NCBI GenBank assembly: GCA_932294295.1
Contig: OW028573.1
Coordinates: 59,435,829 to 59,499,828, forward strand
Direction of reading: 5' to 3'
Source: Alitta virens
Lineage: Eukaryota > Annelida > Polychaeta > Phyllodocida > Nereididae
Length of the DNA stretch: 64,000 nucleotides
Shown: positions 36,395 through 47,783 of the stretch, piece after piece
Numbering within the stretch: the stretch's first letter is position 1
Layout of the letters: the number at the start of each line of letters is the position of its first letter
Notes under the pieces: model-generated
What the model was told of the DNA's origin: nothing
What the model saw: only the letters and a program-made list of their open reading frames with translations
Database searches by the model: none
Position numbers and translations under genes: made by a program

Positions 36395-36785
36395 TAATAG
36401 TTGCGGAAATCGCTACCCGGCTCGAAGCCGGCGGCCCCAATACGGCCACCCGTGGATACCCGTGGATACCCGTCAAGCACCCGTGGGACCCTTGGCCAAG
36501 CCGCGAAACCCGGCCAAGAAATCTCACGGGTGTTAAAAAAAAAAAAAAAAAACCCGTGGAAGCCGGCGGGTGACCCGTGGAAGCCGGCGGGTGACCCGTG
36601 GAAGCCGGCGGGTGACCCGTGGAAGCCGGCGGGTGGCCCGTAGAACCCGGCGAATTATTCGTCTCTAATTTCACCCCGGCGGCTTGTTGAGGGGTTCTAC
36701 GGGTAACCCGCCGGCTTTCACGGGTAACCCGCCGGCTTTCACGTGTAACCCGCCGGCTTTCACGTGTAACCCGCCGGCTTTTTGC
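36395..36785. repeat. Left GC-rich subterminal array of the foldback element
   Basis: Four tandem copies of a 20-21-bp unit (ACCCGTGGAAGCCGGCGGGT) at about 36553-36637 are followed by inverted versions (ACCCGCCGGCTTTCACGGGT) at about 36705-36780. The array is therefore itself an inverted repeat around an A-run and a short spacer. It encodes only artefactual repeats in any frame. Confidence 0.85.
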
Positions 36786-36826
36786 TACCAGCGTCAGCGT
36801 AGGCAGGGAGGTATATACTTTAAAAA

Positions 36827-37340
36827 GGCTGCTGCTCCTCTAATATTAGTCCGATTTTCCTCAAATAAAGACTGAATGGCAGTATAGCTCATACTGATTC
36901 CATACGTATTTTCGGATTTAAAAAAACCCGAATATTAAGCGAGATATTTGTCTGAGAAAGCAGTTGTCTTGCGGCGGCTGTTGCTCCATTTATAATAATC
37001 CGATTTACGTCAAATCAGGACTGAATTGTAGTATAAATCATACTGATTCCATACGTGTTTTCGGATTGAAAATAGACCAAATATTAAGCGAGATATTCGT
37101 CTGAGAACGTAGCTAGGTTGGCGGAGGCAAACAGTGGTGCTCTCGCAGACGTCCGCGCCCTGACTGTATCAATGCAGTAAGGGCTGAGCCCTTCTTTAAA
37201 AGGCTGCTGCTCCCCTAATATTAGTCCGATTTTCGTCAAATTAAAATTGTATTGTAGCATAGTTCATACTGATTCCATCATGTTTTCGGATTGAATATAG
37301 ACCAAATATTAAGCGAGATATTCATCTGAGAATGCAGTAA
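36827..37340. repeat. Three tandem sub-repeats in the left arm
   Basis: Units of about 138 bp start at 36827, 36975 and 37201. Each runs GCTG(C/T)TGCTCC, AATATTAGTCCGATTT (or a variant), ATACTGATTCCAT, TTTTCGGATT, AATATTAAGCGAGATATT, TCTGAGAA. The second and third are separated by a unique stretch. Inverted counterparts are in the right arm near 38887-39165. Confidence 0.8.
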
Positions 37341-38439
37341 TCTGGCGGCGGCCAGGTGCTTTGTGTATGGTCATGACTTGAATGGTGTGGTCAATATTTT
37401 TGACCATGATATATATACATTGTTTGGATGAGCTTTATTGCAATTCATTTCTACTCATTCTGCCAACTGCCATGACCGTTATGTCAATTGCTATTAGCAT
37501 TTTGAATGATATAAAGAATGGGTGTAGAGAATACAGCAAATGCTCAATACATGTGTCAATTGCCTAATTGCCTAAATTGGGGTTCTTTGACCTGTCATTT
37601 CATAGTTTGTTCAAAGATGACACAGTAATATGACATTGTCTTGATTGTCATTCACAATTACAAAAAGATGTAATTGCTTTCATTAATTAAAAAACTATGT
37701 ATTGTATTGTAATTACCAGGCAATGATTATATTTGTATATTGGTATTTTTTTTATACATGTAAACATTCTTATCTTTTTGTGTATATTTTTGTAAAATTT
37801 AAATGTAATATTGATATTGTAATTATTATTTGTGATTTGATCTGTGATTTTATTTGCTATCTTTTATGTACTTATATGGACCAAATATTAAGCTAGATAT
37901 TCTATATTATATAATAAGCATATAAATCTATCTGTCTCTCTAAACTGTCTGTCTATCTACATATTAGTTTTTCCTCAAATAAAGACTGAATTATTCAGGG
38001 AAATGTGTAGAATTTATATAATAGTTAAGGTGGGGAAAATTAATGGAGTATACTAGGCACAAACAAGAATATTCTTGTTAATAAAGTTAGTAATACCTCA
38101 TAGAATATAGATATGTAGATAGACAGATAGTTATAAGATCTTCACCTAATAATATGTTACTATCAATAATTTATTAATTCGTAATCAATAAAAAACGAAA
38201 ATAAAACAATGTTTGTTTGCTTGTTGCCAATAAAATTCCGACTTGATAAAGATGTCTATGGAGCTATAACAACTATCTATAGATAGATATACTCTAGTTT
38301 ATATAAATTATCAATATTTCGTTGTTGTTTCTGAAAATAATCCAACTGAAATTAATATTGATATTGCATGTTCCATCCATGATCAAAACAATCTCCCTCT
38401 TTAATATGCATATTAAACAGGAACCAGTTGAAATTCAGA

Positions 38440-38690
38440 ACTTCAATTAATGCTTGTGATCAATGATGAAAAAGCATGACTTACCCCATTCTTTGTATTA
38501 TTCAAAATGTTAATAGCAATTGACATAACGGTCAATTCAGAATTTCAAATCATGCTTGTGATCAATGATTTCAATTCATGCTTGTGATCAATGATTTCAA
38601 TTCATGCTTGTGATCAGTGATGAAAAAGCATGACTTACCCCATTCTTTGTATTATTCAAAATGCTAATAGCAATTGACATAACGGTCAAG
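38440..38690. repeat. Tandem duplication inside the right arm
   Basis: GATGAAAAAGCATGACTTAC, then CCCATTCTTTGTATTATTC and AATAGCAATTGACATAACGG, occurs at about 38464-38535 and again at 38618-38687. Between the copies, TTTCAATTCATGCTTGTGAT is iterated. The left arm has only one equivalent (about 37478-37525), so the right arm has grown. Confidence 0.8.
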
Positions 38691-39174
38691 GCAGATTGCT
38701 ATTACATATATAGGTTAATTGACTTTACAAAACCAAAGGAAAAGTCCTTCCCATTGGCCAGTTGGCAGAATGAGTAGAAATTAATTGCAATAAAGCTCAT
38801 CCAAACAATGTATATATAATGGTAAAAAATATTGACCACACCATTTCAAGTCATGAACATACACAGAGCACCTTGCTGCCTTCCCAGACGAATATCACAC
38901 TTAATATTTGGTCTATTTTCAATCTGAAATTTTGTGTGGAATAAGTATGAACTCTTCTATAATTCAATATTTATTTGACGCAAATCTGACTAATATTAAT
39001 GGAGCAGCAGCCGCCACCAGACAACCGCCTTCTCAGACGAATAACTCGCTTAATATTTGGTATATTTTCGATCCGAAAACAGGTATGGAATCAGTATAAA
39101 CTATACTACAATTTTAGTTCTTATTTAACGAAAATCGGACTAATATTAGGGAAGCAGCAGCCTTTTAAAGTATA

Positions 39175-39505
39175 CTCCTGGAGGCTGCGAGTTACTCCTA
39201 CTACTCGCCGGCTTACTCCTACAACTCGGCGAGTAACCCGTAGAACCCGCCGAGTAACCCGTAGAACCCGTCGAGTAACCCGTAGAACCCGCCGAGTCAC
39301 CCGTAGAACCCGCCGAGGCACCCGTGGAACCTGCCGAGGCACCCGTGGAAGCCGGCGGGTAACCCGTGGCAGCCGGCGGGTATCCCGGCGGGTTACCCGT
39401 AGCACCCGGCGGGTAACCCGGCGGGTGCTGCCCCGCCCCTTTTTGCTGCCAGAACCGGTCGCCAAACCGGCGGAAAGAGCTGTTACATAACTATTACGTA
39501 ATACT
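39175..39505. repeat. Right GC-rich subterminal array of the foldback element
   Basis: Tandem 20-21-bp units such as ACCCGTAGAACCCGCCGAGT grade into ACCCGTGGAAGCCGGCGGGT towards the end. It is the inverted counterpart of the array at 36395-36785, but with more copies and a diverged inner subtype (CCGAG in place of CGGCGG). Confidence 0.85.
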
Positions 39506-39547
39506 ACGGGTTCACTACGGCACAACCGGCCCGTGTGACAGTGGCTT

Positions 39548-41961
39548 TAGAGGATGAACTAAAACTACGCATCATATTTTACTAAATGTGCATTTGTGGT
39601 TTCTTCTAAATAACTTAAGCGTTTGTCCTAACTCTGCTCTTCGAGGCTAAGCTAAAAAATGTCATAATTCTGCAGGAGTAAACCTCACGAATTCTAATTT
39701 CCTGTGTCAATGTTTCATCTAAAATGTCTCCAAAACAGCTGTCTCGCGGAGGCCACAATAATGCAAGTAAACATTTTAAAAAGAAAATCTTTAATTGTGT
39801 TTGAGGCATTCTGCTTAAATTAATAAATTATGATCAGAGACAAAACAGGCTATTGTATTTCATTATCCAAGCAAAATTGTGTGTAGCAAAAAGGCTTAAT
39901 GGCACGCTTCATTAGTTTCTGTCACGCTTCAATAAACATAACATTTAACATTGTTTGTCTTCATCTTAAGGCAATCAATCATACTTCACGTTACAGGGCT
40001 TCAAACATGCATAAATCTGAATTAAAGAATAGATATATGAAAAGTATGTAATCTTACATTTTCTTATCTAGAATCAATCATTTTACAGGAACACAGTACA
40101 ATATTCGAAATCCAAATATCCTTATTAATGACTTGCATTATATTCTAAACAAAAAAGAGTAAGTTAAAAAAAAAGAAGGTTTTTTTACGCCCGGCTTATC
40201 AGGTCTAACTGTTGATATGTAACACTTATATTTATTTATTATTTATTATAACATATACACCTGGTGTAAATAAAACAAAGGAAACACATAAATAGAAACA
40301 ATTACAATGGCCGTGTTTTTGGGTATCATGGCTGAAGCAAATTAGATTGATCAAGTATTTCAGTACAAGTTTGCCACAACAAATGAAAAGCAGCAGAACT
40401 AACACTGCCAAGGTTTTGGGAGATTCTCGAGTTGTTCAATATGGAATGACTGCTGTGATTTTTGACAGAACTTCAAGGTTCTAGTTTCTTTACACTCAGT
40501 CTGTCTTATCTTGGCACTGAAAGCATTATAACAGGAATGAGAGCCGAACATTCCTTCATTATCACCCACTACATCAAATGAAATGGCACGCAGCGCCACC
40601 AGTTGAGAGCCACCAAAGTCAGCTGCCAGATTTAAACCTCTTGTATATACTGGCTTATGTGTTATGATATTTCACCGAAAGGTGAAATGAGATCACCGGA
40701 TATTAAGCCGCAGAAGTCATGTAAAAGCAAAATAACGTTTTTGGAAAATTAGACAGCTCAACGTTGTAATTCATGATTGCCATGTTAGAGGCAAGTTTAG
40801 CACACCATACATTTCACTTTTTTTCCTGTGAATGTTTGATGATATAATATTTAGACGTACTTTACAACTGCAGAAGATACTCCAACAAAAATATATGAGG
40901 TAAAAAAACCTGCGGTGGGTTCTTGGTAGACCGAAATATTGCTGTCTATCTAGTTATCATCATGAATCAGTTTGTTGGACTAGGAGCTTGCCATGTCTGT
41001 TTTGACCAGATTATTGACCTCGGAGCCACTCAGGTAGAATGACATGCTCCTATGTCAGGTTTTATCAAGAGATAATCCAAGCATTGGCTAAAGCATGGCC
41101 CCTTGTCTGATCCCATCACATTGTCTGAGGCATCTGCCCAGGCATTTCTGCCACTTTTATGATTTTGTCAATGTCATCTGCTCAGAAAGAGAGCAGCAAA
41201 TATCTCTTTATCACGTTCTCGCTCTTTTTGCTTGGAAAGATAGGTACAGTATGGTGCCAACAGCAGCAATATAACAAGCCAATAACCAAAGAAAATAAGC
41301 TTTGCTGCCCTGCAGCGAGGCCAATACATCGGTTCTTGTCAGCTCCGGTCAAACACCAAGTCTTGACCAGGGCTTGACCTAGGGCATTGATCGACAGAAG
41401 CATGAATATTTCAGAGGTCGTACAGAGAACTCAATTCTCCCTGATCTGCATTACGATCATTTGATGGCTTCCCTGCATGGTATTTTGGAATAACTCACAG
41501 CATTGGCAGTCAAGCAGAAACAGCACCCAGGAGAAATACTTTTAAAATACTGGTGCATAGCAGAATGGCATAGGAGCCTTCCAGCAGCTGGCGCCATTCT
41601 TTATTCCGTTATGATCAAAGGTTCTACACTGACATGCATCACGAAGCTTCATCTGAGGATGTCATGCAAATGACTTGAGGACAGCTCTCTGGACATCAAC
41701 AGTATATGAAAGACCACATAAGAAGTCACAACATTCTGGATTGACAAAAATTGGGGACAAGACAACAAGCTGGACTGTCTTGGCATATAAAAGCTCCTAC
41801 GGTTTCTACTTTTTCAAAATTAATTGTGCGAAGACAAATGAAAGTTTACAGCCTTTGAAAGTCCTATTTCGTGGCAAGGGTGGTAACAATGTGGGTGAAA
41901 ACCTCAAACTCCAGTGACCAACAAAGGGTTCTGTGCAATGCACACTGTCTAGCCATGGATG
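39548..41961. other. Noncoding stretch with one unexplained open frame
   Basis: On the minus strand 40386-40670 is open for about 95 codons to a stop (peptide includes AISFDVVGDNEGMFGSH, ends LPKPWQC). It has no recognised domain and no clear splice acceptor, so I do not call it a gene. The remainder shows nothing. Confidence 0.3.
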
Positions 41962-42290
41962 TATAAGTTTTATTAAAAACGGCCTGTCAAATTGGACCTA
42001 GACAAAGCTAGACAACTAAATGGAACTGTCTGGCTTTAGCTGGCTACCCAAAGCACGCATCTAAAAGTACATGCAGTACCACTAAGTTGAGAGTTACGCA
42101 TATTTGCATGTCTATTGAACATAAATGTATATGATATATTAGATAAAAAACAACTTCAGTGATGATAGATGTAAGCCGACTATAAGCTAGGAGTCGACAG
42201 AAGTGGCTGGCTTTAGCCAGTTATAGCTACAGCCAGGAATAGGTTGCTACAGCTGTCTAGAGTCCACCATATTTTATGAAACCAACTGTA
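41962..42290. mobile_element. MITE copy B, 0.33 kb
   Basis: Second copy of the family at 34976-35257, in the same orientation. It has the same ordered landmarks and a roughly 45-bp longer middle. Its right end reads, reversed, CAGTTGGTTTCATAAAATA, close to the left end of copy A. TA lies at both edges. Confidence 0.65.
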
Positions 42291-42383
42291 GCTTTCCCTT
42301 CTCCTGGCTCTCCCCACACCTAGTGCTCCCTCTACACCTAGTGCTCCCTATACCTAGCTCTCCCTGCTCCTAGTTCTCCCTGA
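42291..42383. repeat. Degenerate CTCCCT/CCTAG minisatellite
   Basis: Imperfect iterations of CTCCCTGCTCCTAG and CTCCCTACACCTAGTG. Related units continue at about 42705-42735 beyond the SINE, so the SINE interrupted the array. Confidence 0.7.
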
Positions 42384-42622
42384 GCAGCTGGGTGGCCTAA
42401 TGGTTAAGGAATCTGTCAATTCCACATGGGCAAGCTCCGCTGAGCCTGAAGGTCCGGGGTTTGATCCCCGGCCCGGACACTCTTCATGAGCTACATCCCA
42501 GCTGGACGTTGTTCGAATGCGACATTAAATTGGCGGTCCCATGTACTCTGTGTCTATGCTAAGGCAAGTAAAAGACCCCACCCATGGGGTAAATGTGTGG
42601 GAGGACTCCTCCTCTCTCTCAC
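42384..42622 (+). mobile_element. tRNA-derived SINE, second family
   Basis: A box TGGCCTAATGGTTAAGG and a well-preserved B box GGGGTTTGATCCCC lie within the first 95 bp. They are followed by a body containing GACATTAAATTGGCGGTCCC and AAAGACCCCACCCATGGGG. The same order occurs in the older copy at 1229-1356. The body differs from the family at 7960-8143, so this is a separate SINE family. It lies inside a CTCCCT minisatellite. Confidence 0.75.
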
Positions 42623-43963
42623 TCATCAATCAACCCTCGATAGCAACAAGAACATGCATAAGAGGGCTGCATTTTCCACACCACACCTGGTGCTCACGAG
42701 TCACTATACTCCTAGCTCTCCCTAGCTTTCCAACCTGGCAGGGAAATATATGTGGCTCGCAACTGTGTACTCACTGAGTGAACATGATACAAACCCACCC
42801 AGAGTCACTGTCATAGGTGGCATGATAATCACTCTAGGATCTTACTCAATGACAGCATAAAAGGCCCTTCCAAACACGTCTATTGATTTTATGTCTGTGT
42901 AATGTCACGTTTCAAATTCACGTCTTTTTAGGGTAATTACTGTGCTAACCTAGCTGTAACAAACAAGGCACCAGAATGAGCGTGGGCTGCATTATCTAAG
43001 AGTCTAGCTAATTAGGAAAGGAAAGAGAAATATAAGACAACGTTGGAAAGCAATGCAAATCTCTTTGAAAGGATTCTCCTTTTTGTTTTTCTCACTCGAA
43101 CGAGGGGAACAACAGCTACACTAAGACATGCATCTATCAACCATTTGTTTTTGATAGAAACCCAGGCAAGCGATTCTAATCAGCTTATAGAAAGCCACAT
43201 TACTGACCAACCGTAAGTTGCAAATCTGTGATGTACTGAGGCTTCCTCCAGAGCTGCAGATCGTAACGTCGTTTGACACTGACAACGCTGTACATTCACG
43301 TTAGGCTAACGTCCAGCTGGTGTAGGGTCAGTCCCCCATGCTCTGCGGTCATAGCAGTCAATATCTCCTGCCTAGTGCCATTTAATAACAACATCGGTTA
43401 GTTTATAGGGCCCGCCCAGCTATGGGGCAAGAGCCACTACTTTTCTATATCCAGCGAAATAGTTGTGAACGATCAGTCATATATTGTCCATTGTAAACCT
43501 CTCTGGTGGTGCGTCCAAGCCAACACATATATAGCTATATAGCCAGTATAAACGAAAAGAAAAGGTACACCAGGGTTATATCAAAGCACTAGACCCCCAT
43601 ATAATGTGCCCCTTGATCAATTACCACTGTGAATGGGAAAGCATTACTTGCCTGATCTAGCGCCCTCTTCCGGTAGGTGATTGACTCACTGCACGTAAAT
43701 ACCTCAGAGCCTCAGAGGTGAGCTTTGCCACAGAGGTGTTCTCTGCTCGTTTCAAGCTGAATTAGATTGCACAGAGCTGCGTGATGCGAGCTGCCCCACC
43801 CTTTCTGACACTCTCCTCTCTCTGACGCTTGCTCCAGCACATTTCCTACAGAGCAAAGCCACGCGCCATTCTGGCGTCGTAACGACCAAGACCTATGACG
43901 TCTCATTCCAGCAACTCACAGCCCAAGGCCCAAGGGAACAAGGCCTGTCGTTGCAGAACCTAC

Positions 43964-44055
43964 CTCTCTTGCCAAGCATTATCAATTGGTTTCCCTTTAC
44001 AACAATACCGTGTGACATGAGGGATTGCTGCAAGAGCTGTTCAGCATCTTCCTGC
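43964..44055 (-). CDS. Candidate upstream exon of the TIR gene
   Basis: A minus-strand segment with acceptor TTATTGCGCAG and donor GTAGGTTC, reading QEDAEQLLQQSLMSHGIVVK and on to LIMLGKR. It ends with one overhanging base, the phase needed to join the TIR exon at 5670-6251. The frame stays open upstream to 44228, so the acceptor could lie further out. The peptide looks like genuine helical protein but I do not recognise it. The intron to the TIR exon would be about 38 kb. It does not join 52510-52681 directly with the acceptor chosen here, so either an exon is missing or one call is wrong. Confidence 0.4.
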
Positions 44056-44499
44056 CTGCGCAATAATGTCACACCATAGAGTAACATTATGGTTTCTCTA
44101 TGGTAACACATTCGGCAACTGCTTGACACAACACTATTCCGGCAACCCCATTGAGGAGCGTAAAATCTGTTAGCGTGGGCAAATCTAGGGTGAAGTACTG
44201 CGACACAATATCTCTTGCATGAATGCAATTCGTCCCTGAATTCCTATTATTTGTCCTCCAACCTGAGTTTGTGGCTGATTGCTTATTCCACCTCACACCA
44301 GTTTGTCTCAATCCCAGTGTGCCGATCTGCTGTGGATGGTATGCCCATTCCATCAATAAAGGCTCGTATTATGTATTATTGGAATTTCTTATATATAATT
44401 TTTTTCTATGTATGAATATGTGATAAATATTTCCTTCTTTATCTTTTAATACGAATTTGTGAGATATAACCGTGTGATGCCAGGACCACAAACAGCCCG

Positions 44500-44696
44500 A
44501 CAGGCTCTTGTGGATTCCACTGGTATAATTTGTTAATGTCATAATCCTGTGTACTGTATTGAAATCTTGGAATCAAAAATAAATACTACTACTACTACTT
44601 GTGCAATATTAGGCAAAAAAAATACATTAACAAATTATACCAGTGGAATCATTAAGACATTAACAAATTATACCAGTGGAATCCACTAGAGCCTGT
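44500..44696. repeat. Inverted repeat with a retroposon-like tail
   Basis: The left arm 44500-44540 holds GGATTCCACTGGTATAATTT and GTTAATGTC. It returns reversed at 44656-44696, and part is duplicated again at 44624-44650. Between the arms, AATAAATACTACTACTACTA looks like the 3' tail of a LINE. A foldback of one 3' end with partial duplication is the simplest reading. Confidence 0.65.
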
Positions 44697-44703
44697 TGGC
44701 TAT

Positions 44704-47627
44704 TCAGCTGGTATTTTTCTGGATTGTACTATCTAGTCCAGGCATTAAAAAAAGGCAAGTATACCACCAAGTTGAGGCTAATAACCTCACCATGACCTAA
44801 GAGGCCCACTGTGCCAACCCTACGTGCGCCACTGAACAAGCTCTCTATTGAGTTAATTCAGCTTAATGTGAAGCCAGTTGTAGCTGACATGGCCAGTATA
44901 ACTGGTTGTTGGTCTATGGAAAGTCTTCTCTTGTTAGGCTTCACAATTTACAAGAATCAAGACAGACAAGATGATGTGGTAGAGGGCGAGGGCTGAATTT
45001 TACAGGAAAACTCAACAAATGTAATGAAGTGTTTGCTGCTAATGGGCCCATCATTCTTTTTAAAATAAGCATTTAATGGAGGAAGTGATCAATAAACTTC
45101 CACTGCTAGCCCTTTTTGTTTCCTCCATGTTACAGAAGGGATTAAAACACACACATGAATTATCTTTCCTCTAGGAATCTCTCCTCTCCATTATGTTGTA
45201 CATTCAACAGTGCGCGCATGGTTCCTGTCTAACACCCTTCGTATAAGTGAAGCCTTAAATTCGATGCTGGGATATTTTATAAGGCTTCAGTAAACGACAT
45301 TTCGTGTGTTAACTTGAGTTAGGAGAAACCGGTGCAATGGGAATTGGTTGCACGAATTACCAACACAAGACTCATATACATTATGCATGTGCAAATGTGA
45401 TAAGAGATACCAATTTGCATAAAGTGATAAATCAAGCACCACGAATTGTATCTCACCTTGCTACATATAATAAACAGCACAAGAAATGCTACAGAAAAAC
45501 CTAGTCTCACTTTTTCAGCTTCGGATTTCACAACTTCAGTTGATACCTTGCAAGAATTTCGGTGTAAAATGTGGGCATATTTTGTAGAACATACCCCAGT
45601 CTGATGATTAAGACATTTTGGACAGAAGAACCAACCACCTTGATTGAATTAATTGTCACTAAATCCTCTTTCAGGCTGGGATCAATGTATTTCGTGAAGT
45701 ATTAATTGCATGCGTTTTCTGTTGTTATGTTTCTTCTGGTGTACACATGTATGAGGAATTGAGGTATTATTAAAATGCAATGTTTGAAGGAGTATCTGTA
45801 TTTGCTACTAACCAGTCCAGTGATTTCATAATATCCTAATGACAACACACAACAAAGGCAAATGACAGTTGGCTGTTGAGCAGCTTTAATCAGCACAGTA
45901 ATGATCACGTGTTCCAAAAAGGCGGATAGCTGTCACATTGACGCAGACGTTGACGAAACTCAGACCAGAAAGGCATCATCCCAATGCAAAGCAACAGCAT
46001 CCCAGCAAACACATGGGTCTTACCAATTTGCAATTTACATACATTACATTTGCATCGATCAGTGGGAACTTGCAAAGCGCCTTCTGAACAGCAAGTGCTC
46101 CAGGTCACACTGATACATGTCACCTAGAAGACGCAGCCTGCCATTGGATTACCACTTCATGCATACCAAATGGAAGGGACACCTGTTTTTCTTTTTTAGT
46201 TCGAAAAGCTTTAACATGTTTTAAAAGCCAAGATACAATGAATGCTTTTAAACAATATTCTTGCTTGAACGTCTCAGCATGAACACTATATTCAACTTCA
46301 AATCACTGAGAGTGTAAAAAACAATAAACAATTGGCATACACTAATTGTTGGTCACACCATTCAGTTGACAAACTTAACAGGTAGCATAAATTAGCAAGT
46401 TTGTCCCAAGTTGTATTCGGTATGTTGTGTTTACAACAATAACACAGAGCACCACTTGGGCACATTAAAGATTTCGATATTTGGCAGCCGAATCCGCCAC
46501 AACTACAGTGTAAGCTGGAGAGCTCACCCAGAGATAAACACTAAAAAAAAACAGACAGCACAATTAGGTTAACACTGCTCAAATAATGACAACTCGCCCA
46601 CGGCAATGATTTAAGCAAATAATTGGGAAAGATTCATAAAGATTTTTCGTAAACCAAAAATGGCAGAAAGAGAACATAGTACTGCCCAGGCACATGTCTA
46701 GAAAACAGCTTTGATACTTCAAAAGCACTGAAAGTTGAATGCGGTTTGAAAGAAACCTTTGCACCCTGCCTTTCTTTGAATTACCATCTATCAAAGCAGA
46801 AGCACACAAAGGTTGAAAAGCATCTTATGCAACCAGGGGGCTGACCTTTTCTTGAGGATGTCAGTTAATTCCCAGGAACATAAGGGCCAAACGAATGCTT
46901 GTGTGGGCTGTATGGAGAGGATATCAGCAGCATATGCAGTGACATACACTGCTACAAAAAGTCCAGCAAAGCTGCAATCTAATACTATGTATTTGCACAC
47001 CACATTCAATTCACCACTGCTCATATTCTGCAAATGAATGCATGGTAACTGGAGGGTAAGAAATGAAGAAGACCACACATGAATACAACCTACTACATAC
47101 TGAAACCCCAGAGGTATGAAGACAACAAGTGCTAATCTCACAGCAGCAACATGCGCAAAAAGCCCATTCCTCAGATTACTGTGTTACACAGAATAAAAGA
47201 CAATATATAGTGGTTAAAAATACACATGTATACGTCTCGCAGCTAGCATTGGTGCTTCCACAGAAATATATTATGTACAAAGGTTTCATAAAGTTACATT
47301 CGTGATAGATGTTTCTAAAAACATGCACCAATAAAGTTTAAATTTGACAAACTTTTCCACCATAAATATTCACTGGAATTGCAGTATCCGTTACATTAGT
47401 ACACGTCAACAAATTGGCTTGCAATGCCTAAGTATTTGCCACATATTGGCTTGCAAAGCTGAATATTTGTCACATCTCCCACACAAATCTGGTTTTACAA
47501 ATTCACACTGCAGAAATATTAGAGCAACATATGTTGTCCTTTTCAATGTGTGCAGTAGCATCGTAATCATGTAATATAAGAAAGTATAGCTGCCTACACG
47601 AGACAATTTTGGAGAAAAGTGACTCTT
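44704..47627. other. Noncoding stretch
   Basis: A minus-strand frame open for 116 codons at 46791-47141 has no recognised domain. No mobile element was recognised. Confidence 0.3.
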
Positions 47628-47783
47628 TTAAGTGGCGCTTAGCAGAAGCATGGTGAAGGACAGCTTGACCAACTTGCAGGATGACCCGCCAAGCAGGATC
47701 AAGCGGTCGTTATTACCAGCAGCGAGGTCAGCTTGTAAGTCAATGACTGCTGACACACCCAAGGGCACACCAGCAATGCTTAT
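47628..47783 (-). CDS. Possible terminal exon of an unidentified gene
   Basis: On the minus strand an acceptor-like ATAGCTGCCATAG precedes 51 open codons and a stop (47628-47630), in a patch of raised GC. The peptide ends with small residues (GGSS), a short basic spacer (CKLVK) and a hydrophobic tail (LSFTMLLLSAT). That order is typical of a GPI-anchor signal at a protein C-terminus. The plus strand is also open here, so this could be chance or read on the other strand. If real it would lie inside the putative TIR-gene intron. Confidence 0.2.
   Translation of the reverse strand: MSIAGVPLGVSAVIDLQADLAAGNNDRLILLGGSSCKLVKLSFTMLLLSAT

Larger units (their letters stand above)
36344..39547. mobile_element. 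Foldback DNA element, 3.2 kb, near-palindromic
   Basis: Left end AAGCCACTGTCACACGGGCC; the right end reads, in reverse complement, the same through ACGGGCCGGTTGTGCCGTAG and on through GTAGTATTACGTAATAGTT. Inside each end is a GC-rich array, followed by AT-rich sub-repeats containing TAATATTAGTCCGATTTTC and AATATTAAGCGAGATATT. Next comes a segment with CATTGTTTGGATGAGCTTTA on the left and its reverse complement on the right. The arms are about 1.1 kb each (about 36344-37530 and 38480-39547) around an AT-rich centre. No transposase is visible, so it is nonautonomous. TA flanks the right end, consistent with a TA target as at 60252-61156; the left flank has one base less than expected. Confidence 0.85.

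Noticed and set aside
36390..36674. Proline/serine/threonine-rich repeat proteins in frames across the GC-rich array (also 39121-39525, both strands)
   Set aside because: All frames simply translate the 20-21-bp DNA repeat, which belongs to a noncoding foldback element.
40386..40670. 95-codon open frame on the minus strand ending LPKPWQC
   Set aside because: No recognisable domain or acceptor; one open frame of this length is expected by chance in 64 kb.
42384..42480. tRNA gene on the plus strand
   Set aside because: Good A and B boxes, but followed by a SINE body shared with 1229-1356, and no complete cloverleaf was found.
46791..47141. 116-codon minus-strand frame with hydrophobic segments
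   Set aside because: Possible membrane-like composition, but explained by AT-rich codons; no motif and no splice partners.
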